The notes under the pieces are model-generated. The model was not told the DNA's origin and searched no databases. It saw only the letters and a list, made by a program, of their open reading frames with translations. Source: Candidatus Latescibacterota bacterium (GTDB taxonomy: Bacteria; Latescibacterota; UBA2968; GCA-2709665). From it: a stretch of DNA of 13,861 bases. The stretch spans positions 1 through 13,861 of the forward strand of contig JASLMQ010000872.1 in assembly GCA_030746455.1 (NCBI GenBank), in the 5' to 3' direction. Positions 5,012 through 12,715 of the stretch are shown here, one piece after another (the stretch's first letter is position 1; the number at the start of each line of letters is the position of its first letter). Made by a program: the position numbers and the translations under genes.

Positions 5012-7411
5012 ATGAATATCCTCGACAAAAAACAAGAAATCCCTCGCCAGAAGGCGTACAAGAGAATGGGCGCCGTTGCCGCGCTCCTGCTTGTAGGGGA
5101 CTTGGCGGGGCCGTGGCCGGGGGCTGTGGCCGAAAGGGGTGACACTCCTTCGTATCTCGAGCGGATCGGGCAACCCGGGACCCGGGAAGTCTCCGCTCCC
5201 GGTGACTCGGCCAGCTACGAATACCAGGCGGATAGAATCCAGTACGACGTTCCGGCGGGGCGGATCGTCTTGCATGGCAACGCGGCGTTCCGGCATCGGG
5301 GCATCCAGCTCGAGGCCGGGGAGATCCGGTTCGATCGGAAGGCGCAGATCCTCCGGGCCTTTGCCTTGCCTGACTCCACCGGGGCGCGGACCGTTGGGGT
5401 TCCGAGCTTTACGCGCGGGGAGGAACGGTTCACGGGGCTCGAGATGGTGTACCATCTCGACACCGGCCGGGGGCGGGTACGGGGCGGACGTGCTGTTCAC
5501 GAACGAAAGTACTACCGGGGTGAAGACCTTGTGGTCAACCAAGAGCGGGAGATCAACGCCCAAGGGATCTCCATGTCCACATGCGACAGGGATCACGTTC
5601 ACTACGACTTCCTCTGCAGAGACCTGAAGGTCGTCGAGAACGACAAGGCCATCGCCCGTTCGGTGACCTTCCGCATCGGGCCCGTGCCGACCTTCTGGGT
5701 CCCGTTCTACGTCTTCCCTCTCAAGTCGAACCGCCAGTCGGGTCTGCTCACACCCGGTATCGGCAGCAACAGCCGGGATGGCATCACGGTCAGGAACCTG
5801 GGGTACTACTTCGCGCCGAGCGAGTACTGGGATCTCAAGCTCAGCAGCACGATCCGCGAACACGGTGGGTTCCTGCTCGACTCCCGATTCGTGTACGCGG
5901 TGCGCAACCGCCTGAGCGGATCGCTTGGGCTCTCTTTCGAGAATGCCACCCATTCGACCAGCACATCCCGCAACTGGCGCCTGGACCTTCGCCACCAGCA
6001 GAGCCTGAGTCCGACTCTCAACCTGCGAGCCAACGGCGATTTCAGCAGCAGCGCCACGTTCGATACCCGGAACAGCGACAACCTCTACCGCTACCTGAAC
6101 CAACAGCTCCGGTCCAGCTTCTCAATCGACAAGAGATGGCCCGGCTCGGGTCGAAGCCTGGATGCCAACTTCACGTACTACCGCGACCTTGAGAAGAAGC
6201 GGAACAGCTTCCGCGGCTTCCCGCGACTCTCCTTTCGGCAGGGCAGGCGAACCCTCTTCGGCGGTTCGGAGCGAGGCGCCAGGGAGGCCCGGCCGTGGTA
6301 CGGGTCGATCTACTACAGCTTTTCGGGCGAGCTGGATTCCGACTTCACCCGGAACCCGGATCCTGCCGACAATCTCGAGGACCTGTCGATCCTGGGTCGG
6401 TTCACCCTCAACAGCCAGCACCGACCCTTCGGCTGGCTGGATCTGACGCCCTCGCTGTTCGTCACCCAGAACCTCTCGCGCAACAACCAGGATCAGCCCA
6501 CCCGGCAGGAGTCGTATGTCACCAGCATATCGACGGGCACGACCCTGTATGGCATCTTCCGTCCTCACATCGGCCGGCTCCGAGGGATTCGTCACCGGCT
6601 GCAGCCGCGGGTGGATTTCCGTTACAGCCAGCCGGCCACCGTGGAGGGAGGAACCTTCGGATTCGGTGGTGACCGTGCCTGGGGGGACCCGCGCCGCAGC
6701 CTGAACATGGCGCTGACCAACGCCTTCGAGATCAAGACCGAGGTAGACGGCGAGGAGCGCCGGTCGACCTTCGCCACCCTCAACGCCTCCAGCGGGTACG
6801 ACTTCGAAAGCGTGGACCGGAAGTGGCAGCCGCTACGCACGACGGCGTCGATAAAACCGGATCGACGGGTGGATGTGCGGTTGTCCATGATCCACCAGCT
6901 GTACAGGGACGATGGACGATTCTCCCTGCTCCGGCCCATGCTCCAGGGCCTGACAGTCACCTCCAGCTTCCGGTTTCAGGGCGGTGGAGGAGGAGACGAT
7001 CGGATGGACCCGTACTCCGGGTACTCTTCGGGCGGGTACAGTCCCGGCTTCGGGTTCGAGCGAGACCTCCACAGCGACTTCGAGGACGTGACTCAGCCCT
7101 GGCGCCTGAATCTGCAGCACTACTTCGACCTCTCGAAGCGGTTCGGGCCCACGACCAAGCGGCAGTGGGTGAAGGTGAGCTGCGGGCTGAATCCCACACG
7201 CAACTGGCGGCTGGACTACTCGATCAACTACGACCTGATGGCGCGCGACGTGACGGCGCAGAACCTGTCCATCTACAGGGACCTCCACTGCTGGGAGGCC
7301 CGGTTCTCCTACTACCCGACGGGCTACGCCAGCGGGTTCTACTTCAAGATCAATATCAAGCAGATCCCGCAGATCCGGTTCGAGCACGGGCGGGGACGGT
7401 ACGGGCTGTAG
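5012..7411 (+). CDS. lptD: LPS-assembly outer-membrane protein LptD
   Basis: LptD is the outer-membrane barrel that, with LptE, inserts LPS into the outer leaflet. The protein is about 799 aa. It has a basic N-terminus and hydrophobic stretch (GAVAALLLVGDLAG, ending PGAVA) as signal peptide, then an OstA/LptA-like periplasmic domain (ADRIQYDVPAGRIVLHGNA). The LptD signature follows: STCDRDHVHYDFLCRD, then PVPTFWVPFYVFPLKSNRQS and GLLTPGIGSNSRDG. Many barrel strands rich in alternating aromatic/polar residues run to the end at RYGL. I count four Cys (191, 202, 724, 760), two before and two late in the barrel, as in disulphide-linked LptD. The ATG 5012 has AAGG close by; GTG 4994 and ATG 5066 are alternatives. 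The 95-bp intergenic stretch to the kinase shows no clear promoter boxes. The C-terminal residue is Leu rather than the common Phe. Confidence 0.92.
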   Translation: MNILDKKQEIPRQKAYKRMGAVAALLLVGDLAGPWPGAVAERGDTPSYLERIGQPGTREVSAPGDSASYEYQADRIQYDVPAGRIVLHGNAAFRHRGIQLEAGEIRFDRKAQILRAFALPDSTGARTVGVPSFTRGEERFTGLEMVYHLDTGRGRVRGGRAVHERKYYRGEDLVVNQEREINAQGISMSTCDRDHVHYDFLCRDLKVVENDKAIARSVTFRIGPVPTFWVPFYVFPLKSNRQSGLLTPGIGSNSRDGITVRNLGYYFAPSEYWDLKLSSTIREHGGFLLDSRFVYAVRNRLSGSLGLSFENATHSTSTSRNWRLDLRHQQSLSPTLNLRANGDFSSSATFDTRNSDNLYRYLNQQLRSSFSIDKRWPGSGRSLDANFTYYRDLEKKRNSFRGFPRLSFRQGRRTLFGGSERGAREARPWYGSIYYSFSGELDSDFTRNPDPADNLEDLSILGRFTLNSQHRPFGWLDLTPSLFVTQNLSRNNQDQPTRQESYVTSISTGTTLYGIFRPHIGRLRGIRHRLQPRVDFRYSQPATVEGGTFGFGGDRAWGDPRRSLNMALTNAFEIKTEVDGEERRSTFATLNASSGYDFESVDRKWQPLRTTASIKPDRRVDVRLSMIHQLYRDDGRFSLLRPMLQGLTVTSSFRFQGGGGGDDRMDPYSGYSSGGYSPGFGFERDLHSDFEDVTQPWRLNLQHYFDLSKRFGPTTKRQWVKVSCGLNPTRNWRLDYSINYDLMARDVTAQNLSIYRDLHCWEARFSYYPTGYASGFYFKINIKQIPQIRFEHGRGRYGL

Positions 7412-7440
7412 TCGGGGCATCGTGTGCGCTGGCACAGGTC

Positions 7441-7483
7441 TCCCGACGCACCGTTGGAGGCCCGTCGGGAAGGCCTGGTTTTG
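7441..7483 (+). terminator. Weak candidate terminator after lptD
   Basis: TCCCGACG (7441-7448) pairs perfectly with CGTCGGGA (7463-7470) around a 14-nt loop. A short TTTT follows at 7479-7482, 8 nt after the stem. The loose spacing makes termination uncertain. Confidence 0.3.
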
Positions 7484-7509
7484 CCTTGCGCAAGGGCTCT
7501 AAATAGACT
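7481..7509 (+). promoter_or_regulatory. Candidate promoter of the dtd-maf-rodZ-priA operon
   Basis: TTGCCT (7481-7486) and TAGACT (7504-7509) are separated by 17 bp (4 of 6 matches each), inside an A/T-richer patch of the 167-bp gap after lptD. Transcription would start about 60 bp before the dtd ATG. Confidence 0.5.
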
Positions 7510-7578
7510 AGATTAAAGGCGATTACCCGATTTTGCCGGTCCTGATCGGGGCCGCCACGAGCCACATCGGGATTGCCT

Positions 7579-8019
7579 ATGAGGGCGCTCATACAGCGGG
7601 TTCTTCGCTCCGCCGTGTACGAAGGCGACGAGCTGCGATCCGAGATCGGGCAGGGCCTGCTGATCCTGCTGGGGGTGGGGAAGGCGGACGACGAGGGCGC
7701 CCTGCGCTTCGTTGCAGAGAAGTGCGCGAACCTCAGGATCTTCGAAGACGATGCCGGCAAGATGAACCGGTCCCTCCTGGATGTCCAGGGGGAGGCCATG
7801 GTGGTCTCGCAGTTCACGCTGTACGGCGACACCCGCAAGGGCAGGCGCCCGGGCTTCACCGATGCCGCGTCTCCGGATATCGCGGAGGCCACTTACGAGC
7901 GGTTCGTCGAGGTCCTTCGGGAGCTCGGTCTATCGGTGAAGACGGGGGTGTTCGGGGCCCACATGCAGGTCCACATCGAGAACGATGGCCCCGTCACGCT
8001 CCTCGTCGAGAACCCGTAA
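7579..8019 (+). CDS. dtd: D-aminoacyl-tRNA deacylase (Dtd)
   Basis: Dtd hydrolyses D-amino acids (such as D-Tyr) and mischarged glycine from tRNAs, keeping D-residues out of proteins. The 146-aa length matches the family. Hallmarks are ALIQRV at the N-terminus, GKMNRSLLD, SQFTLYGD (residues 77-84), the GRRPGFTDAA segment, and NDGPVTL at the C-terminus with the Gly-cisPro motif that selects D-substrates. I chose ATG 7579; a TTG six bases earlier is in frame, and GGGA lies about 7 nt upstream. It is first in a plus-strand operon with maf, the rodZ-like gene and priA; 56 bp separate it from maf. Confidence 0.95.
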   Translation: MRALIQRVLRSAVYEGDELRSEIGQGLLILLGVGKADDEGALRFVAEKCANLRIFEDDAGKMNRSLLDVQGEAMVVSQFTLYGDTRKGRRPGFTDAASPDIAEATYERFVEVLRELGLSVKTGVFGAHMQVHIENDGPVTLLVENP

Positions 8020-8075
8020 CACCCGTCACGGGGCGCGCCTCCGGAAGCTATGGATCCACACGGACGAGGAGTTGC

Positions 8076-8738
8076 GTGAATCTGATTCTGGCCTCGGCTT
8101 CGCCCAGAAGGGCACATCTGCTCCGGATGCTTGGCGTGCCCTTCACGGTGGTGCCCAGCGGCGCCTCGGAGGCCCTGCCGGATCCCGTCTCTCCCACGGA
8201 TCATGTCATCGAGATCTCAAGGCGGAAGGCCCACGCTGTGGCCCCCAGGTACCGGCAGGAACTCGTCCTGGGGGCCGATACCGTGGTGGTGCTGGACGAC
8301 GACATCATAGAGAAGCCGGTGGACGCGGAGGATGCCGCCCGCATGCTGGGGCGGCTTTCCGGGGAGACCCACAGGGTGTTCACGGGCCTCACCCTGATCG
8401 ACACCGGGAGCGGTCGGTGTCTGTCGGACGTGGCCGTGACGGAGGTGAGCCTGCGGCCCCTCTCGGACGAGGACATCCGCCGCTACGTGCAGACGGGGGA
8501 GCCGCTGGACAAGGCGGGGGCCTACGCGGCGCAGGGCCGGGCCACGGTGTTTATCGAGTCGGTCAAAGGCTGCTTCTACAACGTTGTCGGGCTTCCTCTC
8601 GCGTGTTTCTGGGATCTCGTTGGCCGGGTACTGGGAAGATCGCCGTGGACTCTCGTCTCAGACCACGCGCCGGTGCCCGACCTGATCTCCTCAGACGGGG
8701 CCGGTGTACGGTCGGCCCGCGGACCCGAGGACGCATGA
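8076..8738 (+). CDS. maf: Maf-family nucleotide pyrophosphatase
   Basis: Maf proteins hydrolyse nucleoside triphosphates (dTTP/UTP or modified nucleotides) to monophosphates, and overproduction can block septation in some bacteria. The 220-aa protein shows LILASASPRR at residues 3-12, LGADTVV with the conserved Asp68, EKPVDAEDA, HRVFTGLTL, and the DKAGAYAAQG...FIESVKGCFYNVVGLPL region, which resembles the YhdE-like subgroup. A tail of about 40 residues after the core (from about FWDLVGRVLG on) is longer than usual. The start is GTG 8076 with GAGGA 5 nt before it. The stop overlaps the next start as ATGA (8735-8738), which implies translational coupling. Confidence 0.94.
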   Translation: MNLILASASPRRAHLLRMLGVPFTVVPSGASEALPDPVSPTDHVIEISRRKAHAVAPRYRQELVLGADTVVVLDDDIIEKPVDAEDAARMLGRLSGETHRVFTGLTLIDTGSGRCLSDVAVTEVSLRPLSDEDIRRYVQTGEPLDKAGAYAAQGRATVFIESVKGCFYNVVGLPLACFWDLVGRVLGRSPWTLVSDHAPVPDLISSDGAGVRSARGPEDA

Positions 8739-10084
8739 TGGACGAACTCGGCCTCGAACTGAAGAACCAACGGGAAGCGCTCGGGCTCTCGCTGGAGGAC
8801 GTGTACCAGCGTATTCGTATCAACCCGGATCTTCTCGAGGCGATGGAATCGGGGAGCTTCCAGATCCTGCCGGAGGCCTATGCCCGCCTGTTCGTGAGGA
8901 AGTACGCTCAGGAACTCGGGCTGGACCCCACGGAGATCGTGCAACGCTTCGAACGCGGCGTGGGTTCGCCCAAGTCGGTTGCGGGGCCGGCCTCTCGGCA
9001 GAGCCCGCCGGACAGACAGATGGCATCGGAACGCCAGAGATCAGCCGGCGGACCTTCGATGGGGTCGGTGATCGCCGCCGTTTTCGGTGTGGCCGCGGTG
9101 ATGAGTGCCGTGTGGTTCCTCATGAGCGATGTGGAGGAGCAGGAGCGAGCTCCCTTGGTACTGACGGAGAGGAGCCGTCCGGCGGACAGGAGACGTCCGG
9201 TGGACACACAACGGCCGGCGGACACAAGACGTTCGGCCGATGATGCGTCGGGTCGTCTCGCATCCCGCGGCCTTCCGGCCCCGGCCGGTGCTCCGGAGGC
9301 CCCAGCCGAATCGGCGTCGGCGGATACCGCCGACATCACGGCGCCGGATTCAGAAGGGACGGGCGACCCGGAGGTGGATACAGAGTCCGAGACCGAGGGG
9401 GCCCCAACGGCCGGAGACGCCGAACCGGCGGACCCCGGGGACGCGGAAGCTGCCCGGCCCGAAGCCGCAGAAGTCCCACAGAGCGATGAAGCCCTGGACG
9501 AGGAAACCCAGCCTGCGGTAGAGGAGGCAGCCGGCACGGCTGCACCGGTGCGGCAGGAAGTTGTCATCCAGACGACCCCGGCCGTTGAGGATGCCGCACC
9601 GGAACCGACCGAGGCGCCCTCTCCGGTCCCCACCACAGAAGCGGCACCCTCTCCTGAGGTGGCACAGGACGCCGATGCTCCACAAGCTGGAACTGGAGAA
9701 GAGCCGATCGAGAGGCCCGCGTTGATCCGGGAGCGGGTCGTTTCGGCCTACTCCCTGTCACCCGCCATTCCCCTGCAGAGGCGCGACACCGTGCTGGTTC
9801 TGACGGCCCAGGCGATCCAGGCCGCGCGCGTCGCGGTGTCGGCCGACGGGCAGCGCGTGTTCGACGAAGTACTCGAGCGCGAAAGCGAGCACAGGTGGAC
9901 TGCGCGCAGCCGGTTTTACCTGGAGATCGCCGAGGCCTCCGCCGTTACCCTTGCCCTGCAGGGACACCCCGTCGATCCCCAGTGCCAACCTGGCCGAAAG
10001 CTCCGGCTGTTCGTCTCGCGCTCCAGCATCTGGGTCGAGGAAGTGGAGTCCACCACTTCCTCGACTGCTGAGACGGGCCCCTAG
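8735..10084 (+). CDS. RodZ-like protein: HTH_25 domain, one membrane helix, DUF4115-like C-terminus
   Basis: The 449-aa protein has the RodZ layout. RodZ in known bacteria is an inner-membrane protein that links MreB to the cell-wall elongation machinery. Residues about 3-72 form a HTH_25 domain (LELKNQREALGLSLEDVYQR, FVRKYAQELGLDPTEIV). One membrane helix lies at about 110-130 (SVIAAVFGVAAVMSAVWFLM). A periplasmic linker of about 200 residues is rich in Ala, Pro, Glu and Asp and begins with 18-bp tandem repeats. A C-terminal beta domain (about 335-445) matches DUF4115 in pattern (QAIQAARVAVSADGQRVFDE, ending LRLFVSRSSIWVEEV). The ATG at 8735 overlaps the maf stop and has GAGG 4 nt upstream; ATG 8738 is also possible. 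No mreB is in the window, so the role is inferred from architecture. Confidence 0.82.
   Translation: MMDELGLELKNQREALGLSLEDVYQRIRINPDLLEAMESGSFQILPEAYARLFVRKYAQELGLDPTEIVQRFERGVGSPKSVAGPASRQSPPDRQMASERQRSAGGPSMGSVIAAVFGVAAVMSAVWFLMSDVEEQERAPLVLTERSRPADRRRPVDTQRPADTRRSADDASGRLASRGLPAPAGAPEAPAESASADTADITAPDSEGTGDPEVDTESETEGAPTAGDAEPADPGDAEAARPEAAEVPQSDEALDEETQPAVEEAAGTAAPVRQEVVIQTTPAVEDAAPEPTEAPSPVPTTEAAPSPEVAQDADAPQAGTGEEPIERPALIRERVVSAYSLSPAIPLQRRDTVLVLTAQAIQAARVAVSADGQRVFDEVLERESEHRWTARSRFYLEIAEASAVTLALQGHPVDPQCQPGRKLRLFVSRSSIWVEEVESTTSSTAETGP
9176..9247 (+). repeat. 18-bp tandem repeat inside the rodZ-like gene
   Basis: Four consecutive 18-bp units start at 9176, 9194, 9212 and 9230, encoding RPADRR, RPVDTQ, RPADTR and RSADDA. 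The consensus is CGTCCGGCGGACACARRA; the last unit is degenerate. It lies just after the membrane helix in the flexible linker. The same unit occurs in priA at 10447-10494. Confidence 0.8.
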
Positions 10085-10089
10085 ACCCC

Positions 10090-12564
10090 ATGCCGCATCC
10101 CTACGCAGAGATCGTCCCGATCGGTGTGCCTGTCGACCGGGAGATGACCTATCATGTTCCCGAGGATCTCAGGAGCTCGATCGAGCTGGGCAGCCGTGTG
10201 CTCGTACCCCTGGGCGTGCGGTGGACGACCGGTATCGTGGTGGGGTTCAGGGCGCAGTGTGATATCGAAGGCGTGAAGGCCATCGGGATCCTGCTGGATG
10301 CCTACCCGGTAGTCTCCGCCGGCATGCTGGATCTCTGCCGCTGGGTGGCGGACTACTACCTGTGCACGCTTCCAGAGGTCCTCAAGGCCGCGCTGCCCTC
10401 GGGAATCCACACCGACAGCGGACAGCGCCTGGCCCTGGCGGAGGGGGCGGACACAGAACGTCCGGCGGACACAGAACGTCCGGCGGAGACCGACGGGTCC
10501 GTCGGCCCGCTTCAGCGGGAGGTGCTGGCCTTCCTGGGCAGCTCGGGATCGGTCACCTATCGCCAGCTCGAGAAGCGGATCGGCCGGAGGGGTCTCCGCG
10601 GAGCGGTGCACGGACTGGTGCGCAGCGGCCGGGTGACGACCCATCAGGAGATGGTGGACCCCAGGGTCAGGCCCAAGCAGGAGCGGACGGTGGAACTCGT
10701 GCCCGGCGATCCCCGCTGGATGGAGCTGGGGTTGCCGGATCTTGCGCGACGAGCGCCGAAGCAGGCCGAGTGCATCCGACGTCTCTCCGAGTCGGGAGGA
10801 CGTCTGTCCGTGGGCGAGCTCCGGGCGTCGGGCATCGCATCCGGCATTCTGAGGGCGTTGTCCGAACGGGGGCTTGTTCGATTCGGATCGCAGGAGATCC
10901 GTCGCGATCCATACGCGAATGTGGAGGACGAATCCCCGGAGGCGCTGACCCCAACCCGGCACCAGGAGCGGGCGCTGGTCTCGCTGTACGACAGCCTGAG
11001 GTCTAACGCGTTTCGTGTCCTTCTGCTGCACGGCGTGACCGGCAGCGGCAAGACCCTGCTCTACATCCGCGCGGTCAGCCGTGCCCTGGAGAACGGACGG
11101 GGGGCGATCGTGCTGATCCCCGAGATCTCCCTGACGCCCCAGACGGCCGGCCGGTTCCGGGCCCACTTCGGTGATCAGGTGGCCGTGCTTCACAGCGCGC
11201 TATCCGAGGGGGAGCGCTACGATGCCTGGCGCGAGGTCCGGGAGGGGAAACGGCCGATCGTGATCGGGGCCCGGTCGGCGGTCTTCGCGCCGGTGGAGCG
11301 GCTGGGGCTGATCGTGGTCGATGAGGAGCACGACGGTTCCTACAAGCAGGGGGATCCGGCCCCGCGGTACAACGCGCGCGACGTGGCAATCGTTCGGGCG
11401 AAGATGGAAGGCATCCCGGCGGTGCTGGGATCGGCCACGCCTTCACTGGAATCGTATCACAATGCGGGAACGGGGAAGTTCGATCTGCTGAGCCTGGCCG
11501 AGCGTGTAGACGCCCGGTCCCTTCCGGCGGTCGTGCTGGTCGACATGAAGTCGGAATCGGGCGGAATTTTCTCGAAAGCGCTCAGGGAACGGATTTCAGA
11601 CCGTCTCCGCAAGGGCGAGCGGATCATCCTGCTGCAGAACCGAAGGGGCTACGCCCCCTTCATCCAGTGCACGGACTGCGGCGCCGTTGTGGAGTGCACC
11701 AACTGCAAGGTGACCCTTACCTATCACGCCAAGGGTCGTCGGATGGTGTGCCACTACTGCGCGCGGAACATCCCCGCGCCCACGGCCTGCACCGCCTGCG
11801 GAGGCCCTCAGCTCAAGCTGTCCGGGGTTGGCACCCAGCGGGTGGAGGAGGCCCTCGAGACCCAGTTTCCCGAAGCACGCGTGCTTCGGATGGACGTGGA
11901 TTCCACCCGCAAGAAGGGGGCACACGACCGCATCCTCAAGTCCTTTGGCAGGGGGGAAGCGGATGTTCTACTGGGGACACAGATGGTGGCCAAGGGCCTG
12001 GACTTCCCGGGTGTGACCCTTGTCGGGGTGATCTCGGCCGACACGAGCATCCACCTGCCCGATTTCCGATCGGGAGAGCGGACGTTTCAGCTTCTCACCC
12101 AGGTGAGCGGGCGAGCCGGCAGGGGGGAGACCCCCGGCGAAGTCGTGATCCAGACCTATCTCCCCGATGGCGTGGCCGTGCAGTGCGCGCAAGACCATGA
12201 CTTCCTGAGGTTCGCCGAAGACGAACTGGAGAACCGAAACAGCGTCGGGTACCCTCCCTTCGGGCGGATGGCGCTGCTGCTGTTCCGAGGTCGAGACGAG
12301 GGAGCGGTCGCCAGGACCGCCGGGGGATGTGCCGAATTCCTTCGAGGTCAAGCGCTCCCCGGTGTGGATGTGATGGGTCCTGTGGCCGCCCCGCTCTCGC
12401 GCATTCGTGGCAGCTACCGCTGGCAGGTGGTCCTCAAGACGATCTCACCCTCCAAGCTGAACGCCCTGGCCCGACAGGCGTTGGAGCAGTTCGGTAGCGG
12501 GTCGCGAGGACGTCGCGGAGGGGTCTTTCTGGACGTGGATGTAGATCCGGTGTCGCTGCTATAG
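10090..12564 (+). CDS. priA: Primosomal replication-restart helicase PriA
   Basis: PriA recognises stalled forks and reloads the replicative helicase. The 824-aa protein has the N-terminal 3'-DNA-binding domain (PYAEIVPIGVPVDREMTYHV, LPEVLKAALPSGI), a winged-helix region, and a DEXH helicase: Walker A GVTGSGKT (315-322) and DEEH (411-414). Two zinc sites use eight Cys at 527, 530, 536, 539, 554, 557, 567 and 570. Late motifs are LLGTQMVAKGLDFP and LLTQVSGRAGRG, and the C-terminal domain contains NSVGYPPFGRMALL. All key residues are present. It starts 5 bp after the rodZ-like stop with no clear ribosome site, which suggests coupled translation. An insert of 18-bp repeats (residues about 120-135) lies in the linker between the DNA-binding and winged-helix parts. 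Confidence 0.97.
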   Translation: MPHPYAEIVPIGVPVDREMTYHVPEDLRSSIELGSRVLVPLGVRWTTGIVVGFRAQCDIEGVKAIGILLDAYPVVSAGMLDLCRWVADYYLCTLPEVLKAALPSGIHTDSGQRLALAEGADTERPADTERPAETDGSVGPLQREVLAFLGSSGSVTYRQLEKRIGRRGLRGAVHGLVRSGRVTTHQEMVDPRVRPKQERTVELVPGDPRWMELGLPDLARRAPKQAECIRRLSESGGRLSVGELRASGIASGILRALSERGLVRFGSQEIRRDPYANVEDESPEALTPTRHQERALVSLYDSLRSNAFRVLLLHGVTGSGKTLLYIRAVSRALENGRGAIVLIPEISLTPQTAGRFRAHFGDQVAVLHSALSEGERYDAWREVREGKRPIVIGARSAVFAPVERLGLIVVDEEHDGSYKQGDPAPRYNARDVAIVRAKMEGIPAVLGSATPSLESYHNAGTGKFDLLSLAERVDARSLPAVVLVDMKSESGGIFSKALRERISDRLRKGERIILLQNRRGYAPFIQCTDCGAVVECTNCKVTLTYHAKGRRMVCHYCARNIPAPTACTACGGPQLKLSGVGTQRVEEALETQFPEARVLRMDVDSTRKKGAHDRILKSFGRGEADVLLGTQMVAKGLDFPGVTLVGVISADTSIHLPDFRSGERTFQLLTQVSGRAGRGETPGEVVIQTYLPDGVAVQCAQDHDFLRFAEDELENRNSVGYPPFGRMALLLFRGRDEGAVARTAGGCAEFLRGQALPGVDVMGPVAAPLSRIRGSYRWQVVLKTISPSKLNALARQALEQFGSGSRGRRGGVFLDVDVDPVSLL
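10447..10494 (+). repeat. 18-bp tandem repeat inside priA
   Basis: A partial unit (10447-10458) is followed by full units at 10459-10476 and 10477-10494, encoding ADTE, RPADTE and RPAETD. The first full unit, CGTCCGGCGGACACAGAA, is nearly identical to, and in the same codon phase as, the units in the rodZ-like gene. Confidence 0.8.
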
Positions 12565-12567
12565 AGC

Positions 12568-12648
12568 GGACGACGGACGACTGACCACAGACGACGGCAA
12601 GGCGTTGTGCGCCGGTTCACCGTGGTCTGTCGTCGGTGGTCCGTGGTC
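12568..12648. repeat. Imperfect inverted repeat of GAC-type triplets after priA
   Basis: The left arm (12568-12597) is built of GGACGAC, GACCACA and GACGACGG pieces. The right arm (12620-12648) is their reverse complement (CCGTGGTCTGTCGTCGG and on), with about 24 of 29 positions pairing and a 22-nt loop. No T-run follows, so it is not a classic terminator. It fills most of the 151-bp gap between priA and the flippase gene; I see no promoter boxes in the remainder. Confidence 0.6.
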
Positions 12649-12715
12649 TACGGCACCCATGACGTATCCCGGATGGGGGTCTCTACCTCCAGGTCACCAG
12701 TACGCCGCATACACC

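Noticed and set aside
4892..6103. 403-codon minus-strand open frame over the start of lptD
   Set aside because: Shadow of lptD; no motifs, and it would overlap the divergent intergenic region.
8050..8079. Nine-codon upstream ORF ending in a GTGA overlap with the maf start
   Set aside because: Too short and without a ribosome site; the overlap is likely chance.
7985..8734. N-terminal extension of the rodZ-like frame back to 7985
   Set aside because: This stretch overlaps maf in another frame and encodes Arg/Gly-rich nonsense; the real start is the ATG at 8735 with a ribosome site and ATGA coupling.
8908..9636. Ser/Ala-rich 242-codon minus frame opposite the RodZ-like linker
   Set aside because: It mirrors the low-complexity Ala/Pro/Glu linker of the real gene and has no domain or ribosome site support.
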